Positions 5,883 through 6,599 of a stretch of DNA of 6,599 nt are shown piece after piece. Position 1 is the first letter of the stretch, and every line of letters begins with the position of its first letter. The stretch is from Methanomassiliicoccaceae archaeon UBA537 (GTDB taxonomy: Archaea > Thermoplasmatota > Thermoplasmata > Methanomassiliicoccales > Methanomethylophilaceae). A program made the position numbers and the translations under genes. Below the pieces are notes generated by a model. The model saw only the letters and a program-made list of their open reading frames with translations, was not told where the DNA came from and did not search any database. The DNA lies in the NCBI GenBank assembly GCA_002504495.1, contig DATC01000064.1, positions 1 through 6,599 of the forward strand. The letters run 5' to 3'.

Positions 5883-6523
5883 CGCGCAGAAGGGGCCGTT
5901 CCCCGTTCGAACGCAGAAGGTCGGTGGAAATCCTGGCCGTGGAGGGGTCGTCGGAGAAGATCTATTTCGACAGTCTCGTGCGTCTGGGGAACACGGACAT
6001 GGCTGTCAGGACCGTGAATTGCCATGGGGGAGACCTCAAGAACGTGCGCCGTGTCTGCGAATGTTTGATGAAAGACACGAATAGGATGCCGGGCGACTTC
6101 CTGGGCGTAGTGATCGATATGGACAATACTACCAAGAAGGAGATGCTGGAATTCATGGAATGGTGCGAGGAGAGGGAGATAGAGACCTACATCTCGAATC
6201 CGTCCTTCGAAGTGTTCCTGCTTATGCATTTCATCGATGTTCCGTCAAGCATATCTCAGCATGACATGGAGGATTTATTGGGAAGGCTTCAGGGAAGGAG
6301 GTACGACAAGGCCAAGGGAATAGGCATCTCTGATGAATCCGTCAAAGCCGCGCTTGCCAGGGCGGACAAGGCGCTGCCGCCGAAATCGGATGCGGCAGAT
6401 TGCCTCGAACGTCCCGGAACCACCACCGTCCATCGGCTCGTCAGGAAGATCGCATCGAGATTCGAGCGAACTCCCGAAAACAGATCCTTCTATCGTCGAA
6501 TCATGACAACGCGACGTAAATAG
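5879..6523 (+). CDS. rloB: RloB/AbiLii-like TOPRIM-type protein, candidate anti-phage effector
   Basis: This 214-residue protein matches the RloB family in layout and motifs. A very basic N-terminus (RRRGRSPFERRR, 3-14) leads into strand VEILAVEGSSEKIYF at 16-30, where Glu22 fills the TOPRIM-type glutamate position. GVVIDMDN at 76-83 supplies the acidic pair Asp80/Asp82. ETYISNPSFEVFLLMHF at 102-118 is the strongest family signature ('S-N-P-x-F-E-x-W/F-L-L-x-H-F'). The C-terminal PGTTTVHRLVRKI at 179-191 also fits. TOPRIM-fold proteins of this kind are thought to act as nucleases or toxins controlled by the partner ATPase; the activity of RloB itself is poorly defined. The ATG at 5879 is chosen because it overlaps the rloA stop as ATGA and gives a family-sized protein. 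The frame is open further upstream, but that part lies inside rloA and looks like out-of-frame translation. Length is normal and no defect is visible. Confidence 0.87.
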   Translation: MTRRRGRSPFERRRSVEILAVEGSSEKIYFDSLVRLGNTDMAVRTVNCHGGDLKNVRRVCECLMKDTNRMPGDFLGVVIDMDNTTKKEMLEFMEWCEEREIETYISNPSFEVFLLMHFIDVPSSISQHDMEDLLGRLQGRRYDKAKGIGISDESVKAALARADKALPPKSDAADCLERPGTTTVHRLVRKIASRFERTPENRSFYRRIMTTRRK

Positions 6524-6599
6524 GAATCCTAGATCGCTCGATCCCATCTGAGGATTCTCTGATCCTCGCGATCTCCTCGAACAGCTCCCTCTTCTTCTT
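6501..6599 (-). CDS. C-terminal end of a convergent gene of unknown function (partial, runs off right edge)
   Basis: Reading leftward from the edge, one frame gives 32 residues ending at a TGA at 6503-6501. It begins with a charged helix (KKKRELFEEIARIRESSDG) and ends ...RIPIYVALS. The codons of the first half resemble those of the neighbouring genes, and the two other frames look less protein-like. If real, its end overlaps the last 23 bases of rloB in convergent orientation. Too short to assign a family. Confidence 0.35.
   Translation of the reverse strand, partial: KKKRELFEEIARIRESSDGIERSRIPIYVALS

Noticed and set aside
4674..6523. PARIS (AriA/AriB) or OLD/Gabija-type system as the identity of the ATPase pair.
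   Set aside because: The ATPase has no fused TOPRIM domain (against OLD/GajA) and no helicase partner. The second protein carries the RloB SNPxFE...LLxHF and TTVHRLV signatures, and the ATPase ends with the RloA/AbiLi DQIWF and YLxGRF blocks.
6552..6567. Small inverted repeat AGGAT-N6-ATCCT after rloB as a terminator.
   Set aside because: A 5-bp stem with no T tract is expected by chance, and it falls in the probable end of a convergent gene.

Overview
The window looks like chromosomal DNA of an archaeon, most likely a methanogen of the Thermoplasmatota (Methanomassiliicoccales-like). This lineage call is inference. It rests on archaeal-style TATA boxes near gene starts, one gene that appears leaderless next to genes with strong GGAGG or GGTGA Shine-Dalgarno sites, mixed AGG/CGC arginine codons, and the mix of a ChlI-type chelatase ATPase with a FecB/FecC/FecE-type importer. 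No RNA gene, CRISPR array, IS element or attachment site is visible.

Left half (1-3530, all on the minus strand, read right to left). One tightly packed operon runs: substrate-binding protein, FecCD/BtuC-type permease, ABC ATPase, then the N-terminal 164 residues of a ChlI/BchI-type metal-chelatase AAA+ ATPase that runs off the left edge. The last two junctions are ATGA stop/start overlaps. The importer takes up a metal chelate or corrinoid-type ligand. The chelatase motor is the kind of ATPase that drives metal insertion into tetrapyrroles, so the operon may couple uptake to metal insertion. A TATA-like element and a near-perfect 23-bp dyad, placed where transcription should start, suggest control by a (metallo)repressor.

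Middle (3531-4673). A minus-strand alpha-helical, solenoid-like gene of unknown function has a one-base frameshift in a short G tract, so its conserved-looking C-terminus lies in another frame. An AT-rich divergent promoter region follows.

Right half (4674-6523, plus strand). A two-gene operon with another ATGA overlap encodes an AAA_15/RloA (AbiLi-like) ATPase and an RloB (AbiLii-like) TOPRIM-type protein. This is an RloAB/AbiL-type candidate anti-phage module, known mainly from bacteria. The right edge holds the probable C-terminus of a convergent minus-strand gene that overlaps the end of rloB.

The window therefore joins a nutrient-uptake operon to an accessory block (decaying gene plus defence pair). 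Nothing here is clearly a wholly new system. The points most worth checking are the operator-like dyad, the coupling of chelatase to importer, the archaeal RloAB pair, and the frameshift.
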